A DNA stretch of 64,000 nt from Streptomyces sp. ITFR-16 (GCF_031844705.1 NZ_CP134609.1:3038001-3102000), one strand, 5' to 3'. Shown: positions 8,473 through 15,951, counted from the stretch's first letter. The notes: a model not told the origin generated them from the letters alone. Made by a program: numbers and translations.

Positions 8473-8801
8473 CCCACGGCCACACCCAGCGCGTACGGCT
8501 GCGTGACCCGGTCGGACCAGCCGGCCGCAGCCGCCTCCTCCTCCGACCACACATCGACCGCTTCCGGGCGCCGCCCCGGCCGGCAGCCCATCCGCGACCC
8601 GGCGGGTCGGTGCCCCAACTTCCTTACGCACCTGCGAGCCTCGATGCCGACCGCTGCAATCTGACGCCATGCCGGCTCCGCTATCCGGTACGCGCGCACG
8701 GAGGCGGCCCGATCCGCACCGCCCCCGTCCAACGCGTCCACGCTCAGCGGCGGCGGTGCCTCATCCGCGAGGCAGTGGGCCGCCCCGATCGGGGTGACCA
8801 C
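8430..8801 (-). CDS. Hypothetical protein upstream of the four-cysteine gene
   Basis: About 123 aa from GTG at 8801, chosen because GGAG lies five bases upstream. The middle looks like real protein (AYRIAEPAWRQIAAVGIEARRC, then EAVDVWSEEEAAAAGWSDRV), without a domain I can name. No signal peptide or membrane helix. The 3' end overlaps the four-cysteine gene in another frame. Both probably belong to the XRE-associated accessory genes between the CRISPR arrays. Overlapping frames of similar quality make this tentative. Confidence 0.42.
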   Translation of the reverse strand: MVTPIGAAHCLADEAPPPLSVDALDGGGADRAASVRAYRIAEPAWRQIAAVGIEARRCVRKLGHRPAGSRMGCRPGRRPEAVDVWSEEEAAAAGWSDRVTQPYALGVAVGWDGSPHSPPQTFC

Positions 8802-8967
8802 GGAGTCTCCGGCCGTCCGTGCGGCGCGACCGCTGGACCCCGATGCCGAGCAACGGGCCGGCCACCGTGCGGAAGCCGAGAGAAGACTGCGTTCGCGCGT
8901 GTACATGCAGCGACGATAGGAATTCGAGCCTCTCGGAAGGTAGTGGATTCCACGAAATTCTATGAAT

Positions 8968-9816
8968 TCACCCGAGCCGTCGCAGAGCGTCCATCATGAG
9001 CGCTCGCGCCTCGCCTCCGTACACAGCGTGATCGGACAACTCGGCGAACGCCGAGGCGTACTGGCTCACCTCGTGCGCCTGCGAAACCGTGAGGTACCCC
9101 GAAACCAGCTCAACCGTCACCCGGGAGGAATCGAAGATCCAGAACTCTTCGACGGGCATGTGGGTGCGGTCCGGCCGCGCCGGGATGACACCGAGACTGA
9201 TATTCGGCTGCGCCCCTGCGGTGATCAGGTGGCCAAGCTGCCCCACCATGACCTCGCGGCCACCGATTCCCGCGCGCAGCACGGACTCCTCGAGCAGGAA
9301 CGCGAATACCTTGCCCGGATCGTGCAGCACGCGTTGCCGCTCCACCCGGGCGTCCACCGCGGCTGCGACATCGTCGATCGCGACACGACGCCGCTGCACC
9401 GCCCGCAGGACGGCCTCGGTGTAGGCGCGGCTCTGTATCAGGCCGGGCACCACCGATGGCGAGTAGGACCGGAATCGCGATGTACGTTCGAACAGCGGGC
9501 GGACGGCGACCTGCGCCTGCCGCAGTCCGTCTCGCTCCATGCGGCGCCACTCGACGAACATGCCCTCGACCGTGCGCAGCGAGCGCACCAAGTCGGCGGC
9601 CTGATCCGTTGCGTCGCACGCGTCGCACCAGACCTGGACATCCTCCGCCGACGGCGCGGTGCGGGCGTTCTCGATCCGGCTGACCTTCGAGGGGTACCAC
9701 CCGAGGCGCGCGGCCAAGCCCTTACCGGACAGGCCGGCGTCTCGACGGATCTCGCCCAGCCGGTCTGCGAGATCCTGTCGGGCGGCCTGAACGCTCGATG
9801 ACGGAGAGGCGTCCAT
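8968..9816 (-). CDS. XRE-family regulator with DUF5753 domain
   Basis: A 282-aa regulator: N-terminal helix-turn-helix (about residues 12-70: GEIRRDAGLSGKGLAARLG, then SKVSRIENARTAPS), followed by the DUF5753 domain typical of Streptomyces XRE regulators (VVPGLIQSRAYTEAVLRA, VDARVERQRVL, FLLEESVLRAGIGG, ISLGVIPA, DSSRVTVELVSG). Its start overlaps the stop of the DUF6879 gene (TGATG), so the two are co-translated. Such XRE proteins are normally paired with a small DUF397 or DUF6879 protein and control development or secondary metabolism in studied cases. Intact, in contrast to the second XRE gene at 11877. Confidence 0.9.
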   Translation of the reverse strand: MDASPSSSVQAARQDLADRLGEIRRDAGLSGKGLAARLGWYPSKVSRIENARTAPSAEDVQVWCDACDATDQAADLVRSLRTVEGMFVEWRRMERDGLRQAQVAVRPLFERTSRFRSYSPSVVPGLIQSRAYTEAVLRAVQRRRVAIDDVAAAVDARVERQRVLHDPGKVFAFLLEESVLRAGIGGREVMVGQLGHLITAGAQPNISLGVIPARPDRTHMPVEEFWIFDSSRVTVELVSGYLTVSQAHEVSQYASAFAELSDHAVYGGEARALMMDALRRLG

Positions 9817-10343
9817 CAGACGGGGTCACACTCCGCATGCGGGACGGCCCGCCGCCGAACAGCCTCCGACGCTTCTCTTGCACAGGACGGCTTGGCCCGG
9901 CTCGGACCGGTGACGTACTCCCGTCCTTTCACAGCGAGTTCGCCGCCGCCTCCGACGAAATGACGGAACGGTACGAGTTCGTCGTCGAACACCCGGAAAT
10001 CCACGACGGGCAGGGCAAGAGCAGTCGTCCACCGGCGCGGCAACCAGCGTGCTTCTTCGCCGGCGGCGAGGTTGGTGGGCGTCAGGTCGTGCTCGTAGCG
10101 CACATAGTCGGTAACGGGCTCCGAGACGATCAGGTCCCGGCGAGCCATGACACCTGGGACGGCCACTTCCCCGACATGGTCATGCCTCGACCCCCACCAC
10201 GATGCCCGGTCGGCGAGATAGACCCCCTGCCTGTTCCACCAGGCGAGGTATCTCGGGTCGTCGAGGACGTAGCCGTCGCGCATCTCCATTTGCACAGCGC
10301 CGCGTTGGGCACGTGCGCGAGCCTCACGTGCGGGTGGGTGCAC
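9816..10343 (-). CDS. DUF6879-family partner protein of the XRE regulator
   Basis: A 175-aa protein recognised by the string EMRDGYVLDDPRYLAWW, the IVSEPVTDYVRYEHDLT strand and the GEEARWLPRR and DFRVFDDELV elements, which recur in small proteins encoded beside XRE/DUF5753 regulators. Function is unknown; a sensor or antagonist role for the adjacent regulator is inferred from constant pairing. I choose GTG at 10343, preceded by GGAGAGG, which overlaps the end of the 80-aa gene by 20 bases; ATG codons nearer the conserved part are alternatives. Its stop overlaps the XRE start. Confidence 0.72.
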   Translation of the reverse strand: MHPPAREARARAQRGAVQMEMRDGYVLDDPRYLAWWNRQGVYLADRASWWGSRHDHVGEVAVPGVMARRDLIVSEPVTDYVRYEHDLTPTNLAAGEEARWLPRRWTTALALPVVDFRVFDDELVPFRHFVGGGGELAVKGREYVTGPSRAKPSCAREASEAVRRRAVPHAECDPV

Positions 10344-10566
10344 TGGCCTCTCCGGACAGCATGTACGCGGGGAGCCGGATGACCGCCTCGCTCTGAGGGG
10401 CGGTGGAGTGCCCGGGGCTCGAACCCACGGCCTGAGCCGGATCAATGGCGCCGCCGTCGACACTGTACGACTGAATGATCGGGTCACCAGTGGTGTCGTC
10501 CTGCCAGATGCCGGTCGCCCGGTCGACCGGCCTGGTCAGGTCGCCATCGAGGAGGCGCAGTGCCAT
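10324..10566 (-). CDS. 80-aa protein, first gene of the XRE cassette
   Basis: Starts MALRLLDGDLTRPVDRATG and contains a GDPIIQSYSVD strand and an EAVIRLPAYML segment, a layout I associate with short uncharacterised proteins encoded ahead of DUF6879/XRE genes. ATG at 10566 has GGAGGG eight bases upstream. An imperfect palindrome with GTGGA/TCCAC arms lies just upstream at 10583-10603. No membrane or catalytic signature. The three genes form one minus-strand operon with overlapping ends. Confidence 0.62.
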   Translation of the reverse strand: MALRLLDGDLTRPVDRATGIWQDDTTGDPIIQSYSVDGGAIDPAQAVGSSPGHSTAPQSEAVIRLPAYMLSGEASAPTRT

Positions 10567-10582
10567 GGCGGATACCCTCCGA

Positions 10583-10603
10583 GTGGATTGCACAGAATTC
10601 CAC
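10583..10603. promoter_or_regulatory. Imperfect palindrome before the XRE cassette
   Basis: A 21-base element with GTGGA and TCCAC arms, 17 bases before the start of the 80-aa gene. A related sequence containing the 11-bp palindrome GTGGATTCCAC lies at 8943-8953, beyond the other end of the same operon. It could be the operator of the cassette's XRE protein; this is a guess from placement. Confidence 0.35.
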
Positions 10604-10895
10604 GACCTTTGCGTGGCCCGATGGGGCAGTCAAGGACGCACTTCTTGCCAGATGTCCGAGACACGCAAGTCCCGCGTCGCTCAGCGCACAAGCGAGCGAC
10701 TGGGCGCCAAGAGGCCACGACCGCAGCGTTTCAGCGGCGGACGCCTAGGGCTGGACCGGGCAGTGAGACTAGGCTTCCGGACGCGGCCGTCCTGCAGCAC
10801 GGTGTCCGCCGCCTCGAACCATCTCCATCCCCGACTTCGCCCCTCACTTTCTGCGCGATACTGCAAACCGATTGCCGGATTGAGGGCTTTGACCG
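10604..10895. other. Intergenic region between XRE cassette and array 2 leader
   Basis: About 290 bases with no supported gene on either strand. On the minus strand it should hold the promoter of the XRE cassette; a TTGACT hexamer occurs about 70 bases before the 80-aa gene but has no good -10 partner. Confidence 0.5.
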
Positions 10896-10963
10896 CTATG
10901 CCACAATCAATGAAATTGACTGAAGACAGCACCCCGGCTCCCTAAGACCGCAGGTCGCACAGT
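10896..10963 (+). promoter_or_regulatory. CRISPR leader of array 2
   Basis: The 68 bases before the first repeat share CTATG at -68, a TGAAATTGAC block and CGCAGGTC close to the repeat with the other two leaders. More diverged in the middle than leaders 1 and 3, but with the same spacing. Confidence 0.75.
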
Positions 10964-11235
10964 CTGCTCCCCGCGCGTGCGGGGATGGTCCCTCATCCAG
11001 CACCTGCCGGAGCGGGACCATCGGCTGCTCCCCGCGCGTGCGGGGATGGTCCCGCTTCGATGAACTTCGCATCTCGGACAATGGCCTGCTCCCCGCGCGT
11101 GCGGGGATGGTCCCGACAGAGCAGCGTGGCGGCGCTGGTCGCGGGGCTGCTCCCCGCGCGTGCGGGGATGGTCCTGCGGGGCTCGGAGCCAAGCGCGCGA
11201 TCAACCACTGCTCCCCACGCCTGCGGGGATATCCC
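10964..11235 (+). CRISPR. CRISPR array 2, five repeats, type I-E-like
   Basis: Five 28-base repeats at 61-base spacing (starts 10964, 11025, 11086, 11147, 11208) and four 33-base spacers. The first four repeats are identical to those of array 3; the fifth has several changes in its stem and last bases, marking the leader-distal end. Same repeat as array 1 but on the opposite strand. No adjacent cas gene. Confidence 0.96.
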
Positions 11236-11291
11236 GATTTCGCGGAAGAGCCGTCCGAGGATACGGGTGCCACCTTCGCCATTGCCGCCCC

Positions 11292-11732
11292 TCAAGGCCG
11301 GCCCGCCTCCGCCCACACCGTCTTGCCCGGACCGATCCGGTCGCTCACACCCCAACGAGCGGCCACCGCTTCCACGATGAGCAGGCCCCGGCCTCCGTCG
11401 GCGTCCGGGTCGGGCTGCGGCACCGGTGAAGCATCGGGCCAGTCCTCATGCGTGTCCGACACCTCGATCCGTACGAGCCCGGACTCGTACGGATACACGA
11501 GCCGCAGCTCGAAATCGCGCCCCGGTACACGCCCATGGAGAACCGCGTTCGCCGCAAGCTGCGCGACGATCAGCGCCACAGTGTCGGAGAGCGGACTGCC
11601 GTACGGGATTTCCCACTCATCGAGCTTCCATACGGCCAGGCGCCGCGCCAGCATCGCCCCGCGGCGGGTGGCGGAGCATCACTGGACGAACACACTTACG
11701 GTCACGGGTGGTTGGGCTTGCAGAGCTGTCAT
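11292..11732 (-). pseudogene. ATP-binding anti-sigma-like gene with in-frame stop
   Basis: A HATPase_c_2 (RsbW/AbaA-ORF-like) protein. From ATG at 11732 the frame reads MTALQAQPPVTVSVFVQ, then TGA at 11679-11681, then continues in the same frame with CSATRRGAMLARRLAVWKLDEWEIPYG, NAVLHG (N box) and DADGGRGLLIVEAV (G box). Intact relatives, from memory, read QRFSSTPRGARLARRLA at this point, so the stop probably replaced an Arg codon. An ATG at 11654 could restart translation and give a 120-aa protein lacking the first strand. It is divergent to the XRE/DUF397 pair, the layout of whiJ-type clusters. No sequence is lost, so decay is recent, or the stop is a sequence error. Confidence 0.78.
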
Positions 11733-11777
11733 GCGCCCAGCGTTCCGCCTCGACCGGCTCCACCAGCAGGAACAACA

Positions 11778-11830
11778 CCCATACGGATTCTCCTGTATGG
11801 GTTGACCCTCTGGACAGGGTGAGTAACCCT
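11778..11830 (+). promoter_or_regulatory. Divergent control region with inverted repeat, WhiJ-like cluster
   Basis: An inverted repeat CCCATAC-N10-GTATGGG (11778-11784 with 11795-11801) is followed directly by TTGACC (11802-11807), a candidate -35 for the XRE gene, and an ACCCT/AGGGT repeat. The -10 is not clear. Placement between the divergent ATP-binding gene and XRE gene suggests the XRE protein binds here; this is inference. Confidence 0.4.
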
Positions 11831-11876
11831 CCGTGATCCTGACTGGGTTGATCGATGCGCGAAAGACGGGGCGGCG

Positions 11877-12724
11877 ATGACGGCGGACCACGACAGCACC
11901 ACGACCAATGGTGAGCTCGAGCTGTCCGACAGCCTGAAGACCTACGGGGCGGTCATGAAGGCCCTGCGCGAGGCGGCCGGCCTCACACAGGAGGAGTTCG
12001 CGCCCCGGGTGCGGTACTCGTCGGCCAACGTCGCCAAGATCGAGCAGGGCAAGCGATTCCCGCCAGAGAACCTGCCGGAGCGGGCGACGGAGGCCCTCGG
12101 GCCGGTCGCCGGCAAAGTGCTCGCGGCAGCGGCCCGGAGCCTACGCAGGAAGGCGGGCCTGGCGTCCTGGTTCCTGCAGTGGGCGGGGATCGAGGAGGAA
12201 GCGATCACGCTGTACGCGTACGAGTGCCGGGGCATTCCGGGGCTCTTACAGCCGGAGGCGTACATCCAGGCAGTGTTTGAACGCCAACTCCCGCCTCTTA
12301 CCGAAGCGCAGATCGCGCGCCAGGTGTCAGCCAGAGTCGAGCGTCAGCGGCTCCTGACCGAACACCCAAACACCGCCTTCAGCTTAATCATTGAGGAGAG
12401 CATTCTGCAGCGGCAGGTGGGCGGGCCGGACGTAACCCGCCAAGTCATCGACCACTTGCTGAACGCCGGGCGCCACACAACATCGAGATCCAGGTCATGC
12501 CGGTCGTACAGGAGGATCACTCCGGCGTCGACGGGCAGATGTACTTGGCGGAGAGCCCGGACAATCAGTGGTTCGGCTATACCGAGGGGCATCGTTCGAG
12601 TGCCTTGATCACCGCTTCCAGCGAAGTAAGCATCCTGCTTCAGCGCTGTGGCAAGCTGCGTTCCCAGGCCCTGGATTGCCGGGCTACGGCAAGCTTGTTG
12701 GAACGGATGCGAGGAGCGCTATGA
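11877..12724 (+). pseudogene. XRE/DUF5753 regulator (WhiJ-like) with one-base frameshift
   Basis: The first part is a normal XRE regulator: HTH at about residues 24-75 (VMKALREAAGLTQEEFAPRV, then ANVAKIEQGKRFPP) and the first half of DUF5753 (ECRGIPGLLQPEAYIQAVF, RVERQRLL, LIIEESILQRQVGG, VIDHLLNAGR). Near 12475 the frame shifts: the expected continuation N-I-E-I-Q-V-M-P-V-V is encoded in another frame, which runs as normal DUF5753 (GQMYLAESPDNQWFGYTEG, ALITASSEVSILLQRCGKLR) to a stop at 12724. Loss of one base in a CACCAC-like stretch (now CACACAAC) explains it. The unshifted frame ends at 12608 in nonsense. The correct-frame stop overlaps the DUF397 start, showing the two were once coupled. 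Confidence 0.85.
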
Positions 12725-12918
12725 GCACGACCACAGAGCTGAACTGGTTCAAGAGCAGCTACAGCGGCGGCGACGGCGACAACTGCATTGAGGTCGCAGC
12801 GGATGCGGAGACCATCCACATCCGCGACTCCAAGGACATCGCGCTTCTTCCTCTGGCCGTCTCCGGCAGCGCCTGGGCCGACTTCACCGCGTACGCGTCA
12901 AGCAGCGAGGTCTGCTAG
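12721..12918 (+). CDS. DUF397 small protein (BldB-like family)
   Basis: A 65-aa protein with the DUF397 signature: LNWFKSSYSGGDGDNCIEVA near the N terminus, IHIRDSKD in the middle and WADFTAYA at the end. DUF397/BldB-like proteins are regulatory partners encoded next to XRE/DUF5753 regulators and are required for development in known cases (BldB, WhiJ cluster). ATG at 12721 overlaps the TGA of the frameshifted XRE gene. This gene looks intact, but if the XRE gene is dead it has lost its partner unless it works with another XRE protein. Confidence 0.88.
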   Translation: MSTTTELNWFKSSYSGGDGDNCIEVAADAETIHIRDSKDIALLPLAVSGSAWADFTAYASSSEVC

Positions 12919-12996
12919 GTCGACTGTGGGGCAACGGCAGATCCTCGATGCGATCAGCGCGTCAGAGCCAACAACACCATCTGAGGCTTTTGGCGC

Positions 12997-13064
12997 CTAT
13001 GACGGATTCAGCGAAGTTGGCAGAAATTCACACGCCGACCCAATGAACTCGCAGGTCAAGCAGT
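12997..13064 (+). promoter_or_regulatory. CRISPR leader of array 3
   Basis: Sixty-eight bases before the first repeat, gap-free alignment with the array 1 leader: CTATG at -68, GCGAAGTTGGCAG, then CGCAGGTC and CAGT at the repeat. Seventy-eight bases separate it from the DUF397 gene. Confidence 0.8.
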
Positions 13065-13577
13065 CTGCTCCCCGCGCGTGCGGGGATGGTCCCCGTGGGT
13101 ACGGCGGAACCGGGCACGATCCCGCCTGCTCCCCGCGCGTGCGGGGATGGTCCCACGCGTCGGGCCCGGCCGGGAGCAGTGGGGAGCTGCTCCCCGCGCG
13201 TGCGGGGATGGTCCCTAACCGCTGTCGAGGCTCCCGCCGCTGGCCCGCTGCTCCCCGCGCGTGCGGGGATGGTCCCACGGCGCCCTGCCGCTGCCCGCAC
13301 CCGGCCGACTGCTCCCCGCGCGTGCGGGGATGGTCCCCGGTCCACGGTCCAGGCGTACGCCCGCTGCAACTGCTCCCCGCGCGTGCGGGGATGGTCCCGC
13401 CGCCGTACCTCCAGGTGGTGCAGGAGCTGCCTGCTCCCCGCGCGTGCGGGGATGGTCCCGTCTCGGGGTCCTTGACGTAGACAATGGCGACCTGCTCCCC
13501 GCGCGCGGGGATGGCCCCCGGAGAAGCAGGGGCTGAAGGAGCTGTCCTCCCGCTCCCCGCCCATGCGGGGACACCCC
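13065..13577 (+). CRISPR. CRISPR array 3, nine repeats, type I-E-like
   Basis: Nine repeats (starts 13065, 13126, 13187, 13248, 13309, 13370, 13431, 13492, 13550) and eight spacers. The first seven are identical 28-mers; the eighth has lost two bases of the loop and carries one change, and the ninth is strongly degenerate, so the distal end is on the right. Same strand as array 2. The eighth spacer is followed only by LysR-regulator sequence, and there is no cas gene before the window returns to core chromosome. Confidence 0.97.
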
Positions 13578-13629
13578 ACCCGCACCCCAGAACGCAAACA
13601 CCCACCCCCACCCCCTCACCCCCACCCCC

Positions 13630-14583
13630 TCACTCCGGCAACAAACACCCCCGCCGTGACAGCAGGAACGTCTTGAACGCCGCCACCGGGGGTGTGTCCG
13701 GGTGGCCGTCCAGCCAGGCGACGCCGATCTCGCGGGCGGCCCGGGGGGCCGTTACCGTCAGTTCGACCACGCCGGGGCGGGCCACCGCCGGGGGTGGGAG
13801 CAGGGCCACGCCCAGGCCCGCTGCCACCAGGCCGCGCAGCGTTTCCGCCTCCTCGCCCTCGAACGCAACGCGGGGGACGAAGCCCGCCTCCGCGCAGAGG
13901 TCGTCCGTGATGCGGCGCAGGCCGTAGCCGGGTTCGAGGGTGACGAAGGTTTCGTCGGCGGCCTCGGCCAGACGGATGCGGCGGCGGGTGGCCAGGCGGT
14001 GGTCGTCGGGGACGACCAGGCGCAGGCGTTGTTCGTCCAGGCGGCGGGTGACCAGGTCGGGGGCGTCCGGGACCGGTGAGGTGAGGCAGAGGTCGAGGCC
14101 GCCGGCGCGGAGGCGTTCGATCATGGCCTCGCCGTAGTTCTGGACCAGCTGGAAGCGGACCCTCGGGTGGTCCGCGCGGAAGGCGCGGATCAGGGACGGG
14201 ACCGTTTCCGAGCCCATCGTGTGGAGGAAGCCGAAGGCCACCCGGCCCGCGGTGGGGTCCGCGTCCGCCCGTACCGAGTCGGCCGCCTTCTCCACCTCCG
14301 CGAGCGCCCGCTCCGCCGAGCCGAGGAACGTGCGGCCGGCGGGGGTGAGGGAGACCGTGCGGCCCCTGCGGGCGAACAGGGCCACGCCCAGGTCCTGTTC
14401 CAGCCGGACCATCGCACGCGAAAGCGTGGACTGGGGGACGCCGAGCTCCTGCGCCGCGCGTGTGACGTGCTCGTGGCGGGCCACCGCCTCGAAGTACGCC
14501 AGGCGCGGCGCCAGGACAGCCCGAATGTCTTCTTCGTAACTGCTTGGTGACAGCCGAGGCTGTGAGCTGCGTTGATGCGCCAT
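13630..14583 (-). CDS. LysR-family transcriptional regulator
   Basis: A 317-aa LysR regulator. The winged HTH is near residues 20-80 (LAYFEAVARHEHVTRAAQELGVPQSTLSRAMVRLE), followed by the substrate-binding domain (GRVAFGFLHTMGSETVP, LDLCLTSP, ETFVTLEPGYGLRRITD). Start ATG at 14583 (MAHQRSSQPRL). It is divergent from an MFS exporter gene with about 63 bases between starts, the usual layout in which a LysR protein controls its neighbour in response to a small molecule. The effector is unknown. Confidence 0.9.
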   Translation of the reverse strand: MAHQRSSQPRLSPSSYEEDIRAVLAPRLAYFEAVARHEHVTRAAQELGVPQSTLSRAMVRLEQDLGVALFARRGRTVSLTPAGRTFLGSAERALAEVEKAADSVRADADPTAGRVAFGFLHTMGSETVPSLIRAFRADHPRVRFQLVQNYGEAMIERLRAGGLDLCLTSPVPDAPDLVTRRLDEQRLRLVVPDDHRLATRRRIRLAEAADETFVTLEPGYGLRRITDDLCAEAGFVPRVAFEGEEAETLRGLVAAGLGVALLPPPAVARPGVVELTVTAPRAAREIGVAWLDGHPDTPPVAAFKTFLLSRRGCLLPE

Positions 14584-14646
14584 GGGATTGATTATCGGGG
14601 GTTTGTGCATTGGACGCATGAAGAGGAGGCCGCCTACGTTCATGGC

Positions 14647-15951
14647 ATGCCTCCCGCCAGTACCGGGGCGTCCACCCTCACCGTGGCCGCCTCTGCCCCG
14701 TCGTCCTCCGTCGCCACCGCCACCGCCCCCGACCGGCTCGAGCCCGGTCGCCCCGGCTACCGCCGGATGAGCTTCGCGCTCTTCGCCGCCGGCGTCGCGA
14801 CGTTCGCGCTCCTCTACTCCACCCAGGCGCTGCTGCCCGCCGTCTCCGCCTCCTTCGGCGCCACGGCCGGGCAGGCGAGCTGGACGGTGTCCGCCGCGAC
14901 GGGTGCGCTGGCGCTGTGCGTGCTGCCGATGAGCGCGCTGTCCGAGCGGTTCGGGCGGCGGCAGATGATGACCGCCTCGCTGGTGGTCGCGGTGACCGTG
15001 GGCCTCTTCGTACCGTTCGCACCCTCGCTCGGCTGGCTGATCGCCCTGCGCGCCGTGCAGGGCGCCGCGCTCGCCGGGCTGCCCGCCTCCGCGATGGCGT
15101 ATCTCGCGGAGGAGGTACGGCCGAAGGCGCTGGTCGCCGCGATCGGGCTCTTCGTCGCCGGCAACAGCATCGGCGGGATGAGCGGCCGGATCCTCACCGG
15201 CTGGATCGCCCAGCTGTGGGGCTGGCGCGCGGCGCTCGGCGCGGTCGGGCTGCTGGCCGCGGCCTGCGCCGTCGTCTTCCACTTCATGATCCCCCGGGCG
15301 CGGCACTTCACCCCCGGTTCGCTGAACCCGAAGGCCCTGGCGAAGACCGTCGGCGGACACCTCGCCGACCCGCTGCTGCGCCGGCTGTACGCGATCGGCG
15401 CGCTGTTCATGACGGTGTTCGGCGCCGTGTACACAGTGATCGGCTACCGGCTCGTGGACGCCCCCTTCAACCTTCCGCAGGGGATCGTCGGTTCGATCTT
15501 CCTCGTCTACCTCGTCGGTACGGTCTCCTCCGCCGCGGCGGGCAGGCTCGTCGCCCGGCTGGGGCGCCGCGGTGCGCTGTACCTCGCCGTCTCCACGACG
15601 GCCGCCGGCCTGCTGCTCTCGCTCGCCGACCAGCTGGCCGCCGTACTCGTCGGCCTGGTCCTGATCACGGCCGGCTTCTTCGCCGGGCACGCGGTCGCCT
15701 CGTCCTCCGTCAGCCGTACGGCGACCAAGGGCCGCGCCCAGGCGTCCGCGCTCTACCAGTCGGCGTACTATCTCGGCTCCAGCGCGGGCGGCACGCTCGG
15801 CGCGGTCGCCTTCCACGCCGGCGGCTGGGCGGGCACGGTCTCGCTGGGGCTGCTCGCCGTGCTCGGTGTCGTCTCCATCACGCTGTACGGGACGAGGGCC
15901 GCCCGCGCCGAGCGGCTGCGGCCCGCGCGGGTGGTCTCCGTACAGAACTGA
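14647..15951 (+). CDS. MFS transporter, drug-efflux type
   Basis: A 434-aa major facilitator with about 12 helices. After a 40-residue variable N terminus come helix 1 (FALFAAGVATFALLYSTQALLPAVS) and the loop 2-3 motif (ALSERFGRRQMM), and a second-half counterpart (GRLVARLGRRGALYL). Probably exports a small molecule with proton antiport. I use ATG at 14647; an in-frame GTG at 14605 is possible, and AGGAGG at about 14624 fits neither perfectly. Likely regulated by the divergent LysR protein. Confidence 0.88.
   Translation: MPPASTGASTLTVAASAPSSSVATATAPDRLEPGRPGYRRMSFALFAAGVATFALLYSTQALLPAVSASFGATAGQASWTVSAATGALALCVLPMSALSERFGRRQMMTASLVVAVTVGLFVPFAPSLGWLIALRAVQGAALAGLPASAMAYLAEEVRPKALVAAIGLFVAGNSIGGMSGRILTGWIAQLWGWRAALGAVGLLAAACAVVFHFMIPRARHFTPGSLNPKALAKTVGGHLADPLLRRLYAIGALFMTVFGAVYTVIGYRLVDAPFNLPQGIVGSIFLVYLVGTVSSAAAGRLVARLGRRGALYLAVSTTAAGLLLSLADQLAAVLVGLVLITAGFFAGHAVASSSVSRTATKGRAQASALYQSAYYLGSSAGGTLGAVAFHAGGWAGTVSLGLLAVLGVVSITLYGTRAARAERLRPARVVSVQN

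Noticed and set aside
10408-10945. Two overlapping plus-strand frames between the XRE cassette and array 2
   Set aside because: They run opposite the 80-aa gene and into the array 2 leader, lack ribosome sites, and have mixed third-position bias.
12997-13625. Open frames across CRISPR array 3
   Set aside because: Same reason: repeat-derived peptides, not proteins.
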